Shown here: positions 24,840 through 37,160 of the stretch, piece by piece | Position numbering within the stretch: the first letter of the stretch is position 1 | Layout of the letters: each line of letters starts with the position of its first letter | DNA from: Acheta domesticus | Taxonomy: Eukaryota; Arthropoda; Insecta; Orthoptera; Gryllidae | Direction: 5' to 3' | DNA: 64,000 nt | Assembly (NCBI GenBank): GCA_031308135.1 | Contig: JAHLJT010000631.1 | Coordinates: forward strand, 211,528,731 to 211,592,730 | The notes under the pieces: generated by a model | What the model was told of the DNA's origin: nothing | What the model saw: the letters and a program-made list of their open reading frames with translations, nothing else | Database searches by the model: none | Translations under genes and position numbers: made by a program

Positions 24840-25479
24840 ATATGAATAAAAATGAGCTAATACGTATTTCTCGAGTTTTCAAAGCAATTGCTTCAAACAG
24901 TATGAACAGAAGACGTGAGTAATTGATCTCATTTTGAGCAATTTCTCCATTGGTGAGTAACTGCTTGGTCGAAGAGCAATTGCTTACTCTTCGTAAGAAT
25001 AAAATTGAGAATGTGCTTCGAGTGCGAAGCATTTACTTCGAATTTTCGGAGCAACGTCTGAGAGTGACTTAAATCGTATTGAATGGATACAAGAGAGGTT
25101 GTACACGACTATTGTGAGCTACTTGTGAGGTTTTAGGGGGTAAGTGAATGAATGATAGAAGATTTCCTACGATTTTGCCAACAATCCTTGTCTACTGTAC
25201 CACTTAACCTATCAGGAACAAACACGCGTCGCCATGATGGAAAGACCTTGCGCGACGCATCAAGTGCGACGCGCAGTAACGTAGACAAACTAAACAGACG
25301 AAAATCGATCAATCGCAAGAGATCAGTTAGTGAGCAATTACTCAGAGAGAGAAGTAAACGCTCCGAGTTTCACGAAACTTTTTATTCATAGGAAGAGAAG
25401 CAATTGCTTACGAAAAGTAGTAGTTCACACAGCTACTCGTGAGCAATTGCTCTGGAGCACTTCTCATTTTTATTCATAT
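24840..25479. mobile_element. Inverted-repeat element with AGCAATTGCT palindromes (family E)
   Basis: Starts atatgaataaaaatgagc and ends with the inverted counterpart ctcatttttattcatatt. Inside, the palindrome AGCAATTGCT recurs near 24882, 24977, 25396 and 25437, concentrated towards both ends, like the subterminal motifs of hAT transposons. No transposase frame; a non-autonomous hAT-like element is the best guess. No clean target duplication was found. Confidence 0.5.
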
Positions 25480-25491
25480 TACCCATTGATT

Positions 25492-25696
25492 TTGATTGAT
25501 TGATTAGTGATTCCAGGCGCGTCAACTTCTGAGGTCATTGGTCCCGTAAGTTTAGTGCATGTTTCCCCCTCGGAAGGTGGCTGTGATCTTCCCCCGTTGG
25601 ATGGTGACATCCGGGACTGACTTACGTTCGGTTAGCAGGGTTTCCCCAACCACGTATCTTCTACCAGCGTGGCACATCTCCCAGTGGGACCAACTC
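25492..25696 (-). mobile_element. SINE-A copy 5, 3' part only (minus)
   Basis: Tail gattgattgattagtgattc, then ggtcccgtaagtttagtgca and ccaaccacgtatcttctacc. The head half is absent, as expected for 5' truncation during reverse transcription. Confidence 0.65.
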
Positions 25697-26799
25697 TGCT
25701 GTCAGAGGGAGACAGGTCGGAGGGAGGAGGCATTTGATGGAACAGTTGTGAACTCGTAACTATGGTGAAATGCCATTTCGCCTTGAGGGAGATCGCAGAC
25801 TGCTACTGCTTTATATTAATTAGTGTTTGAGATATTGCTACTACCGCTCAGATGCTTGCCTTCTGCAAGGGTTAACTTTTTTTTTTCAATTGCTTTTAAC
25901 TCTCTAAAGTCGCACTCATCAGCTTCCAACAAATATTCTCGACGCGTACTTAGGAATCTCTACATTCTATTGACAATCAATTTTAGTGTGTTTTTCGTCA
26001 CTTGGTCGTGAGAGTCACGTCTTTCACGTTTGTAGTTTTATTCTGTCATTTACATAACAAATTCTCAATTTGGTCAGCACTCCTCTCCTGATAACAACCA
26101 CGACTTCATTATCTTTATTGTTGGTCGATAGGAACGCTCAGTTCTATGCCTCTGATCCCACCTTTCATTGATTTCAACGCCTTCAGCTCATCCCTTGCAC
26201 CGAAGCCGCCAGCGCCATCATCTTCGCCTACCTTTCTCTCCGCCGCTATCGTCAGATCTGTGGATCAATCGTCGAGAGAAACAGCGGCATTAGGCGGCCA
26301 GCGTTCAAACCTTGTCTACAACTAAAGCTACCATTAGGAGCCGGCGCGCGGAGGCAGGGACCGGCGGAAGGTGATGTTCGGCGGCAGAGGAAGACGTCGA
26401 GGATCTTGTTTAGATGCGGCTGACAAAAGCGTAGTGTGAGGCGGGATGTCGGAAAAGAGAAGTTTTCTGAGTAATGAGAGTAGAGATCGCTCTAACGCTT
26501 ACATCAATGTCCAGCATGTATGGTACGCACGTGAGTAGAAACATTTCTGGATAAAAGGTTGACAAAGAAATATGTGAGAATAATTACGAACATTTTGTGG
26601 TTGAATCATGGAGGCAGTTAACGAAACCCAACAATCTTTTTTGGGGGAGGAGAATGTTATAAGAGTGTAACGTCGGAATTGTATTCGATGCAAGTTCAGT
26701 AAGGTTCGCCTATATTTCGATAAGTCACGTATATAAGCGATAAAGGTCGCTAGCGGTGAGCTTAGAGGAATCCGTAAAAGCGTTGGAGACAGATCGTAA

Positions 26800-27250
26800 G
26801 AGGGTACGCGGAGCGGCCTCGTAAGCGGCGAAAGGTGGGTGGCGGGAGGCGAGAGGCGGCGTCGGCGGCGTCTGCAGAAGGCGGCGCTGGGCGCTGACGT
26901 CGCGGCGGCGTGTTGCGCCAACAAGCTTTTAGAGGCGGCTGCCGCTATCGGCCCTCGCGCATCGCTGCCGCGTCATGCAACCTCCGCGCCCCGCCGCGCC
27001 CCTCTCCTCCCCGCCCCGCCCCAGGGCGCCGGCGCCGGCCCGCCCCCGCCCCCGCGGAGAGGCGCCCGTCCGCCCGCCCGCCACGCGAAATCGCGGATCC
27101 TCTTCCACGCTACTACTACGTTCATTGATCGCCCCCGCTGGAACAATAGCGCGACGTGTCTGCGGGGCAGCCAAGTGCACGAAGCGCCGCGCCGCGCCGC
27201 GCCAGCTGCTCGGGAAGCAGCGCGAATCGATTGGCAGAACGATGTGTTCG
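26800..27250. other. CpG island
   Basis: GC-rich island with cgcccccgcccccgcg near 27038 and a less repetitive segment 27080-27240 containing ggaacaatagcgcgacg. Before it, 25700-26800 is mixed AT-rich sequence with nothing recognised; after it, 27251-28140 is AT-rich with nothing recognised. Confidence 0.45.
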
Positions 27251-28141
27251 CGAGGGCGATACGCAGCTGAAGTACGTTTACGAATGGACGGCTCCAAGTT
27301 TTACAGCTTAAATAGCATCCATTTGTTATACGATACTTTTGGACTTCACGCTGGCACGATTTTGTGGAAGTGTAACTTTAAATGGCGTTTCATAATGTTT
27401 GGCTGATCATATTAATTGGTTTACGTAATTTTGGAAGAAAAAAGAGAAAGTAGTACATCACAAGTAGTAAATTGTCGTAAGAAAAGTTGGTAGTTATGGA
27501 AAGAGATATCTTATCAGTTACTAATTTAAATACTTAAAGCGCAAGTTAATATTAATATAAGGAAGCTCAGCTACTTGTAAAAGGCAATGCAAACAATTCT
27601 TTCAATGAAATATTTGTTAATGAATGAAGAAATGCGTTTATACAAGGTCCAGAATCACGCTCTGAACAAACAATACGCGAATTTTGTTCTGTGAACTTAC
27701 AGAGAACGTGTGAGGTCTTATGAGATATTTTACTGTACAGAATGTTCGTGTAGTGGAATCTACTGGAAATATATCAAACCACCATTCGTGAATTGGAATA
27801 TCTGGTATGTTATTGCTTTTGTGCTGATTTCTTGTGTGATGAATTGTTTCCTGTGACTGAATCTCACATTTAATTGTCACTGAGATTGAATTACGCTTGG
27901 GATAAAAGTTTGACAGTGTGATATAATGAGGACGTTTTGAAGCTGTCATGATCTCCTTGTCTTTCAATAATATTGGTTGGCTGATACATAAGACAACAAC
28001 ATGAAAACTGATATGGCCAATATATTTTTCGGCTTCGGCCTTCGATGTTTCTCTCTCAAATTACAAAATATTCCTTAACGTGTGGTCAATTAGGTATTCC
28101 TTGGTGAAGCGACCATCAAAAAAACAACTGTGAAAGTATTG

Positions 28142-28252
28142 ATGCGTTGCATGAAGCCTCCATGCGTTGCACTCTCCATGAAGCCTTGCACTCTCCATGA
28201 AGCATGCACTCTCCATGCACTCTCCATGAAGCCTTCATGCGTTGCATTGAAC
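28142..28252 (+). repeat. Short irregular tandem repeat (catgaagc / gcactctc)
   Basis: The words atgaagcc, gcgttgca and ctctccatg alternate several times with variable spacing. Not a CRISPR array: spacers are themselves repeat words and the context is an intron. Confidence 0.8.
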
Positions 28253-28379
28253 GCCATCAGCTTTGTGAGACGGAGATGCCTCCAAACGACCACAACGCTC
28301 TTCGTGAGGCAGTCGGTATTAAATTGCTCCACATTGAGGGAAAACGTTCCCGAGTGGTGGCAACCCTCGTTAATTGCGA

Positions 28380-28745
28380 CCGTCCTGAACCGAACAGAAG
28401 TCGCGGGAGCGAGCGGCTCGGCTCACCCCGATCACCCGCGAACAAATGGGCGTCGCTCGGCCTCCCCACGCACGCGCCCCGGGCAGGGCGGCTCCCCGAC
28501 GGCGGCGGCGATAGCATCGCCAGCCAGGGTGACACCTCGCCTCATTACAGGGCGCTGCTCACTCACTTAGGCAGCAGGCGGCGGCGGCTGCCCACCCGGC
28601 CACACGCCACCCACGCCCCCGCCTCCCCCCCCCGCGCCGCGTACGTAACGAGCCGCATTCCGCTCACCGCGCCGCCTACGGACGGCTGCGCGCCCTCACG
28701 CCGCGGCCGGGACGCGCGCGGGCGAAAGGTGTGCGCGCCGTGCAC
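28380..28745. other. CpG island
   Basis: GC-rich, ends about 40 bp before a foldback MITE. No recognisable peptide. Confidence 0.45.
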
Positions 28746-28785
28746 AACCACACACAAGTGGAGGGGCAATCGCAACATTCACGTA

Positions 28786-29012
28786 TAGTGCGATTATTTA
28801 TAACTGTGCCCCTCAAGCCCCTATGCCCACGATGGAATATCACACGGTATTTCGCATCTTTCTGGGTCCTGTCGCTAGATGTCGCAAGATCACAAGATAT
28901 GGTCGAGATCATGCGATATCTAGAGACACGGCTGAGAACGATGTGAAATACCGTGACATATTTCATTGCGAAGACGGACCTTGAGGGGCAAAGTTATAAA
29001 AATCCCACTGTA
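28786..29012. mobile_element. Foldback MITE B1 (Tc1/mariner type)
   Basis: Left end tagtgcgattatttataact, right end ataaaaatcccactgta; the two halves are inverted copies of each other, sharing tatttcgcatc/gatgtgaaata and gcccctcaag/cttgaggggc. Five such elements of 227-253 bp occur in the window. Flank TA on the left; the right end is degraded. Confidence 0.75.
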
Positions 29013-29497
29013 GGATTCTAATAGATATTTTTACAAGAGACCTAGTTGAAAAAAATTAAGATCTTTGAATAAAAAAATCAGGACAATACACAAAAAGTCG
29101 GGACGTCTTTTTTATAATGAAGTACAGATAGAAAGTTCCTATACTACTACAGAAGAGGGATCGATTTATTTGTGCACTTTACGGTACATTATGTGACTAA
29201 AGTAGCTTTATTATTAAGGATTATTCTCCTCTCTATTTCAGCATTCTCCGAATAAATATAAGACATACATAATGTTCTTGTAGTTAGAAACACAGAGTTT
29301 CACTCATGTCAGTTTTTCCTCTAATAGAATTTTAATTTGTGTATGTTTTATATTAAAAAATATTTAAATTAAATTTAATAGTAAATAGATGATATATATT
29401 GAAAATATCAGGACTTTTGAAGACAAATCAGGACAGTCAGGATAGAACCCAAAAATCACTACATTTCTTGATACATTAGGGTCTGGTAACCCTATAC
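29013..29497. mobile_element. Old hAT-like element remnant
   Basis: Repeated aggacttttgaaga, atcaggacagtcaggat and tcgggacgtc words and an end tagggtctggtaaccctata. The complementary agggttaccagaccc and the tccggga-like motifs are typical of ancient hAT termini. Left end not resolved. Confidence 0.4.
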
Positions 29498-29979
29498 TTT
29501 TGAGAATGTCAAAATTTTGTCAACTTGCATATTGAGATAATTTCATTGCTATAATTATTTTTTCAGAATGATCCAATCATTTATGATTTACAATAAATAA
29601 TTTGAACGTCATCCACTAAGATAAGTGGTGATTCCCATTCCAGATCTTTATTCAATTTCTCCTTCAAGGTTTCATTCGTTGCGGAGAGGTTGTTTTGTGT
29701 GGTTTCCTGTTATAAAACATGAGTTTGCGGGTACACGGCGAGTGTGTATTCAAATAAACTAATTCTTCATTATTTATTTAGCACATTACCGAATGATCTT
29801 GAAATAAATTTAACAAAATAAACTTAACCGACGCTGGTGATTATTAAATGTGTCAATTCAAAAAATTGAAGTGAGAGTAGAGTTCAATTATCAGTTGCAT
29901 GGGTTATGGATCCTTCTCGCTCGTTGGTCTTTTTCGACTCACCTCATCCTCACCTCATCTTTGCCTTTAGAGGACCAAG

Positions 29980-30240
29980 GCCCACGACCCCCACCCGTTA
30001 TGCCTTTGGCGCAAGCGCCACTCCCTGGCGCTGTCTTAGCGAAGCCGCGGAATGACAAACGCGCCGGCTAATAGAGCGGAAGACGAATGGCGCCTGCGAC
30101 CGATGCTCCTTGCCTTATCCGTCTCTGCTCCGTCCGCTCGTGCGATAAACACTCAAGCCAGGGAGCTCCGCATGCGGCTAGAGAGCCACACGGGGCCTCG
30201 CCCACCTTTCTCTGCGTTGCGCAGAGGCTGGCACAGTTGA
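29980..30240. other. Small GC-rich island
   Basis: No coding signal. The flanks (29500-29980 and 30241-31110) are AT-rich and featureless. Confidence 0.4.
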
Positions 30241-31119
30241 ATTGCTGTGCAATGTCCACTTCGAAAGTTCAACGTTTCGTTTAATAATTCAGTTAATTAA
30301 TCATTTAGAATGGGTCAGTAAGAGTTAGTAGCCACAAGTTTGAGTTTTGCTTTTCGACCATACCACGTTTCTCTTTCACCTTTATGACTACTCAGTATCC
30401 CAACTAAATTATATTTGATAGCTAATTGAATAATAACATCTGACTGAATGTCTTTCCCTTCATTAAGTTATGTGATCGACAAACATTAAACGAGCAAATC
30501 TGCATGAACGACGTATTATCTCTCACTGAGCCGTCAAGACTTTAAACTTCAGAATATTTTTTTTAATTAAGTTGCTTTGTAAACCATTGTTAATTGTGAC
30601 TGTCTTCTTGGGCTAGTATTTAAATTAATGATTCACTTTATCTTTTGCAAATTATCTCAAGCTGCAAACAATGAGTGCGACCGGTTCCAATTCGTAAACC
30701 TCTAGCCAAAATCGCCTCGTTCTTCCTTCCGTCAGTTTCTTTTCTAATCAGCCATATATTGTACGTCTCCGAATCTTTATGCAAAGAAATTTAAGTTAAA
30801 ACTTGCCACAAAGTTCCCCCACCCTTGGGGGCTACTTTGCAACACGTTTTATTTCGCCTTACACTGCACGGGAAAAAGTGTTACAAAGTTAACATACATA
30901 ACAATTATTTACAAACACAGTGTAAACGTTGTTGTGCCACATACGAACCCTTTTTTTAAACAAATACTCAAAATCTGTGGGCTTGCACTTTCACAAAATC
31001 TCATGTTTGCATTTTGGCACAGGCCATATGAACCATTCGGTTTCAATATTTAGGTGGCTTAATATAGATATAATAACCCTTGGTTCGCAACTGACTTCGA
31101 GGGTCAAAGACGTAAAAGA

Positions 31120-31500
31120 GAGTTGGAAGCGGTAGAGGTGTCAGAGGCGGAGGGGGAGGCGGTGGCTGTGGCGGAAGCAAAATGCGGAAGCGAAGGCGGA
31201 GGCGAAGGCGAACGCGGAGGCAAAGGTGGAGACGGAGGCAGTGTCGAAGGCGGAGGCAATGGCGGAGGCGAAGACGATGGCGGAGAAGATGGCGGTGGCG
31301 GTGGCGGAGACGATGGCGTTGGCGGAGGCAGTGTCGAAGGTGGAGGCGATGGCGGAGGTAGGATAGGCGGAGGCAGCCGCGGGCGAGGGCCGAGAGGACG
31401 GCTCGTGCGCGCTGCCCCGCCCTGGCCCCCATTCGTCTCTGCCTGGCCGCCCAGCGCCTCCGCCTTCCAGGCGAAGCGGCCATTAGGAATTGTCAAACGC
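31120..31500 (+). repeat. GGCGGA hexamer-type repeat and GC island
   Basis: About 31125-31370 is a degenerate ggcggaggc array, purine-biased on the + strand; it is trinucleotide-phased, so frames stay open on both strands. The remaining part to 31500 is unique GC-rich sequence. Confidence 0.75.
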
Positions 31501-31876
31501 GCTCGGCGCTGCCGCTTGCAATTGAGGCGAGGAGTAGATGTGCACCCTGAAGAATAGGGGGCTATTATTCGCTGTCCCAAAAGAATGCAAAGTGTAATTT
31601 TCACCGGGTCGAAGTTCCTTGTCTTCCGAGTTCTCCAGTGTTATGGCGTGCGTCACTAAAAGATTAACTTCTCAAATGATATTGTCAGCAAATTGCGGAA
31701 TGTTAAGAGATCACTGGCAAAATACTTTTCCAATTCTGCAACTGTGAGTTCGTTACAGTTACATCTCGTGTCCAAATTCTCTTTACACAATTTCTTTACA
31801 TTTTTCAAAAAATTACGAATGAGTCGACTTTTAGTAAATATTGCAAGATATTCTTCAAAAACAAACAGTATTTTAT

Positions 31877-31993
31877 GAATATATATATTATATATATATA
31901 TATTATATATATTATATATATTATATATATTATATATATATTTATTATTATATATATTATATATATAATATATATATTATATATATATATAAA
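31877..31993. repeat. (TA)n tract
   Basis: Interrupted TA dinucleotide repeat, about 115 bp. It can extrude as cruciforms. Confidence 0.95.
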
Positions 31994-32366
31994 TTTTCAT
32001 CAAACAAATTCGGATTTTGATATTCCTGAAAAGAGAAAAAAGTTTTCAAATTTTTGTTTTTGATTGCTTTGATCTCGAAAATCAGCTTTAAAAAGCCAAT
32101 CTGAATGTGCTTGAATGTGAGCATCTCGTAGCCTTTCGGTCACATTCTAAGAACACAAATATTTTCTGAATTTCATTATTAATTCATTTATATCGAAATA
32201 TGGATGAGGTAATCAACTGAAATTAGCTGTTCGTATCAAAAGACGTTCTTCCACATTTTCGTTTCACAAAATATTTAGTCATTTGCGGTCCCTTCTTGGC
32301 ATCCCTATGACGCATGACGTGCTTCGGAGACTTCTCTTTTTTGTCGTGGTGGCTAATTTTAATTTG

Positions 32367-32690
32367 TCGATTAACTTATAATTTTGGGCGCGTCAACGGC
32401 TGTCATTGGTCCCGTAAGTGTAGTGTAATTTTTGCTCGGGGGGAGATAACGCGTGATCCGTGGGTCATAGATCGTTAGTGTACTACTCCGTCATTTGCCT
32501 GGTGTTGATCGAAGAAACCACGGAAAACTACCGATCAGGCAGGCGGCCGCGAAAATTCTGTAGAAAACTGCTGAACTCGACCTAGCTCTCTAGCTAGTGT
32601 TGGAAATCCTGCTACCGTCGGGACTCAAACCCTAGGACCACCCGATCAGAGGCACTGCAGTGACATCAGTTGAAGCCCTGAGCCACCTCT
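32367..32690 (-). mobile_element. SINE-A copy 6 with internal deletion (minus)
   Basis: Contains gggcgcgtcaacggc, ggtcccgtaagtgtagtg, then jumps to gatccgtgggtcatagatcg and on to the head complement ccctgagccacctctccc. About 200 bp of the middle is missing; the box-B complement gtcgggactcaaaccctag is well preserved. Confidence 0.72.
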
Positions 32691-32691
32691 C

Positions 32692-33180
32692 CCAGTGCGA
32701 GCGGGTGGGGGAGAAGGCGGCAGGGACATTGTGCTGATCTGGAGGCTCGGGGCTCGCGCGGGTAGTGGCGTCGCTTAGCATATAGCGGTCGCCCGGCGCG
32801 CGGCGTGGCGCGGTGAGGGGCAGGAGGGGGCGGGGCGGGCCAGCGCAGCCGTGCGACGTTGGTATGAGCCCCAGCCCCGCCGCCCGCCGCCGCGGCCTGC
32901 ATTATGCATGAGCCGGATATCGTCCGCTTATCACGGCCACGCGGCCTGGCCGGGTTTCGCCCCAAGGACAGGCAATTAGTCTACCGGGTCCTCCTTTCAA
33001 GGCCCCCGCCTCCGCAGCCGCCGCCGCCGCCGCCAGCGCCAGCGCCGCCGCTTTTATCACCTCCGCCTCAAGCGCCCGCTCGCCCCCCGCCTCGCGCCTC
33101 AGATCCCGTTTCCTCCACTTCCGCCGTCGAGGAGCGGCAACCGGCCAATTCGGGGATCTATCGGTGCTACTCCGGATGAG
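32692..33180. promoter_or_regulatory. CpG island with octamer-like and TAAT motifs (candidate enhancer)
   Basis: Segment 32895-32995 is non-repetitive and includes attatgcatgagccggata and ggcaattagtctaccggg. Flanks are GC-rich low complexity (ccgccgccgcc near 33018). Regulatory function is inferred from composition and motifs only. Confidence 0.25.
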
Positions 33181-33779
33181 CGGCGGGTCGATCGCATCGC
33201 GATTCAGAAAGGGAAGTTTAGAACTTTCCAGAATACTTCTGTCTTCTTTGAGACGTAACCCTCAAAACTAGGTACATTGGCCTTAATGAAACATTGTTTA
33301 TACATATTCTACATAAACCTAACACTTTCTGCAATGCAACTCATATTTAAAGTTTAAAAGTTGTGACCTAAACATATTCACTGCGAATTTATTTTAGAAA
33401 AAGTTCTGAAAATATTGATGTAAAATAATGGAGTAGTTTTAGGCCTATTTGCTATCATTTATGTTTCAAAATTGCATTACCTTCCCACGAATCTATTTTA
33501 AAATTGAGGTAAAAAACGGAAATATAGTAAAACGTAAATCTAGCTTAAAAATATTCTATAAATTCTAAAGATGACTGAGAAAACACATGGCGTTTTTTGA
33601 CTTCCACGAGTGCATGTGGTCGTCTGATGCCCCGATACCTGGTCTCACTATAGTCACCTGATCTTACGATGCGCGGTCACGGTTGTCAATCTGGCGCACG
33701 GGACGTCCTAAGATACGCGCCAGGCGCGAGTGTCAGGCCCCTGGCGTTGGTCTTCTTAAAAGGGCTGCCTTAACGAACA

Positions 33780-34450
33780 GCAGCGGCTGAAAGCGGCGTC
33801 AGCGGCCAGCGGCGAAAGCGCTCTCGGGGCGGCGATAGCCATCGGCTGTTCGCGATGGACGACCTCGTCCCGGCGGAAGAGCCCCTGCCACTCGCTCGCC
33901 GCGCGCGGGCAGTCGCGTCGAATCGCATCGCATCGCGTCGGGTCGCGTCGCGTCGCCTAGCATCGCATCGCATCATATCGCATTGGATCGCATCGCATCG
34001 CATCGCATCGCATCGAGTCGCGTCGCGTCGCGTCGCGTCGCGTCGCGTCGCGTCGCGTCGCGTCGCATCGCATCGCATCGCATCGCGTCGAGTCGCCTCG
34101 CCTCGCCTCGCCTCACGTCACGTCACGTCACGTCGGGTCGCGTCGCGTTGTGTCGCTCACATCGCAATGCATCGTGTTGCGTCGCGTCGCATCACATCAC
34201 ATCACGTCACGTCGTGTTGCATCACGTCGCGTCGCGTCGCGCCGTGTCGCGTTGCTTCGCGTCGCATCGCGTCGTGTCGGCAGGGCGCACCCGGTCGAAC
34301 CCGGAGCTGCGCGCGAGGCGACGTGCGGCCGTCGGGAAAGCCCTGGGCCACCGCGGCGCCCAGCCTCCTCGCCAGACACCCCGGCGCTTGCCAAGCCGCC
34401 GAGTGCCCTTGCCGAACCGCGCTTCCTAATGCGGCGGGCTCTCGCGCATC
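33780..34450. repeat. CGTCG/CATCG pentanucleotide satellite in a CpG island
   Basis: From about 33913 to 34285 the sequence is nearly all five-base units of the form tcgcg, tcgca, tcacg. Five-base periodicity makes a 15-bp, five-codon cycle, so long frames rich in R, S, H, A and V appear on the + strand and R, D, A, T on the minus strand. The flanks are unique GC-rich sequence. Confidence 0.9.
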
Positions 34451-34989
34451 CGGGTTAGCTTTTTAAATTTATGTATTATCCTTGTTTGACAAGATTAGGT
34501 CTTTCAAAGGCCTTCGAGGGTACATATAAATAATAGGATTTTTGAACTTAAATTTCGTCTTATGTGTACAATGTTTGAAGCAATTATATTAGAAACTAAC
34601 AACTAAGGATGCACAGGAAGGGTCCTTCAGAAAAATACATTAAATATTTGGAGTACACTATACATTTTAAATTAAGGGATATTTGAACCTGTGTCACAGC
34701 TGATTAAGGAGGAATGTCTTTATTTGATTCGTGGAAAAAGATTGACTGATATACATAAAGTCTTCAAATCAGTTACTGGACAAGATGATAGGGAAGAGTA
34801 GAAACGGAATAAAAGTTTTAGAATCCAAATTTTTAGAGGTTCTATATTCGTTTAAAATTTGGTCATTTCTGATGGACCATGGAGCTTTTAAAACTTGTTT
34901 TAAGGCTACTGATTCAGCAGCCACAACAAAACATCGATTAACGCGATTTTGAACGGGCCCAGCGGCGTGTGATCGTCCGCGCGCGCGCC

Positions 34990-35504
34990 TCGCGACTGTG
35001 ATGTGACATCGATAACAAAACATCGATGTTACCAGATATCGGTGTCAAAATTAAAACATCGTTGTTCAACCAAAACCCATCGATGTTTTAAAGTTGGTTT
35101 ACTAACCTCCAACATTAAATTCCTGCGCAAAAAAATTTAATTTAACAGTGGCCGTGTATATTAATTTATTATTAAAATATAACCGAAAAAGTTTTAAAAC
35201 GCCTCTCCATGTGCAAAATACGAGGACGGAGGAAGAAAATAGCAGACCATCAGGATCGAATGAGGGCGAGGGATAGTCTGTTTCATGAAAGTAGTACAAA
35301 TGGCGTTCGTGTAGTTCGAAGTGGTACCATCAGTTATTTCATATTTTAATTTTTACAAAATTGTGGCTATGAGGTTTTTCATCCACGAACAAAACATCAG
35401 AAACGTAAAATCATCGAACATAAAAAATCGATTGTCAAGAACCATCGACATCAATATATCGACGTTTTGGAAACATCGGCTTAGTTGTCGCATCCCTATT
35501 CCGG
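34990..35504 (+). mobile_element. TCGATG-rich hAT-like element (family D, best copy)
   Basis: Left end gtgatgtgacatcgataac, right end ttagttgtcgcatcccta, giving an imperfect terminal inverted repeat of the form TAGGGATGYGACA. Many copies of AACATCGATG and its complement lie inside both ends. Related sequences are at 980, 24783 and 63130. No coding capacity. Confidence 0.55.
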
Positions 35505-36279
35505 GCTTTTCCATTGGACCCACAGACCATTGTGCCACGTCAGGCGACTCGATTCATCAAGAATTCTCGGAAGTGACGAATGAGCGTGACAGGAAATCAC
35601 TGCCGCATCCTTCAGACTATTTAAATGAGATTTCCTCTGCGTCCCATCTGGCATTTACCTTTGTTAAGGAAATCGCGCTTCGTGTATACAATCTGTTTCC
35701 GTCACAAGGAAAGGTGACTCGTTTCGTTGATTAACAGTTCGAAACAAGGAACTGTTCAGTGGAAGTGCGATAAAATCTAAAGCGAAAAAGGAATGAAGTT
35801 TCGAAAAAATAACAAAATAGACATGTTTATGGCGAGATTAAAACTGGGGCATTACCTGTAAATCACGGCGCGAGGGCGCTACACGCTCCCAACAGAGAAA
35901 CGAATATAAGTGCGGCGCAGGGCAGACAGCACCGTTAGTGCGGGCGCGGGAGGTTTATGGCGATGGGTCGGTCCATGGCGGAGAGCCTGCCCGCCGCTGC
36001 CCTCGCCACCCACTCTGCTCCTACTCGCCCCCTAGTCCAGCGCCCGCTTGGAGGACGCTGATGTTCTGGTAGATGTAGAATTTGATGTTTGCTGTCTGCC
36101 AACTTCGCAGTCACCAAATTCCCCAAAACGGATATGGTTAGAATAATCGTTTAGAAGGGAACACGTTCATCAACACCTCCACCATCACTCCCTTTTTTCC
36201 TCGCTCGCATTGACTAGTCAGCAGCAACATACCCACAAATCACGTGGCATCCAACGATTATGCCCTGACAGTGCGGATC

Positions 36280-37160
36280 ATTAAGAGCAGGTTGAATGCG
36301 CCTCGCTCGCAGCCACGTCGGTTCGCATTGTGGGAGAGGTGCGCGGCGAGAGACGACGACTGACTGCGGGTTGGGGGGGGTGGGAGCGGTGAGTGAGGAA
36401 GGGAGAGGATGGGCGAAGGGGATGGTTGAAGGGGAGGCAGAGGGGGAAGGGGGTGGAAGGGTTGCTGGGAGCCGGGAGGCAGATGAAGAGGAATGGAAAT
36501 GGAGGTGAGGGGAGGGACGAGGGGATGGAGAGGCGGGGAAGGAGGAGGGACGAGGGGGAGGGAGAGGTGGGGAAGGAGGAGGGTCGAGGGGGAGGGAGAG
36601 GTGGGACCGCTGAGTGTGAGAGGTGAATGCGCGGCAAGGAGAGGTGAAGGGAATGAAGTAGGTAGACGGAGGAGGAAGAGGGGTGGAGGGTGTGTAGGAA
36701 ACGCGGAGACATGAAGAGGGGTGTATAGGTAGTGGAGGGGAGAGGGATGAGGCGTAGGGGCTGTGGGGTTGGGAGCGGTGTGGGGACAAAGAGTTGTTGA
36801 ACGAAGGGAGGCGAGTAGAAGGGCGGAGGAGGAAGAGGGTGGAGGGGGTCCGAGATCGGGGTGAGAGAGGAAGAGGGGAGGAGGGGTAATGGGCGGAGGC
36901 AGGGAGAAACGGAAGGGGAGGAAGGGATGGTGAAGTGTGGCGGGGGGAGGGGCGGAGGGGCTGGAGAGGAGAGAGCGGTGAGTGACAAAAGGGGGGTGGA
37001 ATGGTAGACGGAGGGGCGAAGGGAGCGGAGTAGGGGGCAGATGAAGAAGAGTGGCAGAGGGGGCGCAGGGAGCGAGGGGAGAGAGCAAGAGGGTAGGAAG
37101 GGTGGCTAGGGATAGAGGGACAGAGGAGTGAGGAGAGGGGGCGGGGCAGGAATGGGGAGT
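36280..37160 (+). repeat. 880-bp polypurine tract (GGGGAGGGAGAGG-type)
   Basis: The + strand is almost purely G and A, with degenerate gaggggagggagaggtgggg units duplicated near 36540 and 36590. The minus strand gives two overlapping 355- and 378-codon frames of S, P and L, which are composition artefacts. Such tracts can adopt triplex or G-quadruplex forms (inference). Confidence 0.85.

Noticed and set aside
28142..28252. CRISPR-like alternation of repeats
   Set aside because: Spacers are repeat words of irregular length, and the context is an animal intron.
33855..34466. 203-codon plus frame of SHRIA-type repeats
   Set aside because: Product of the five-base satellite.
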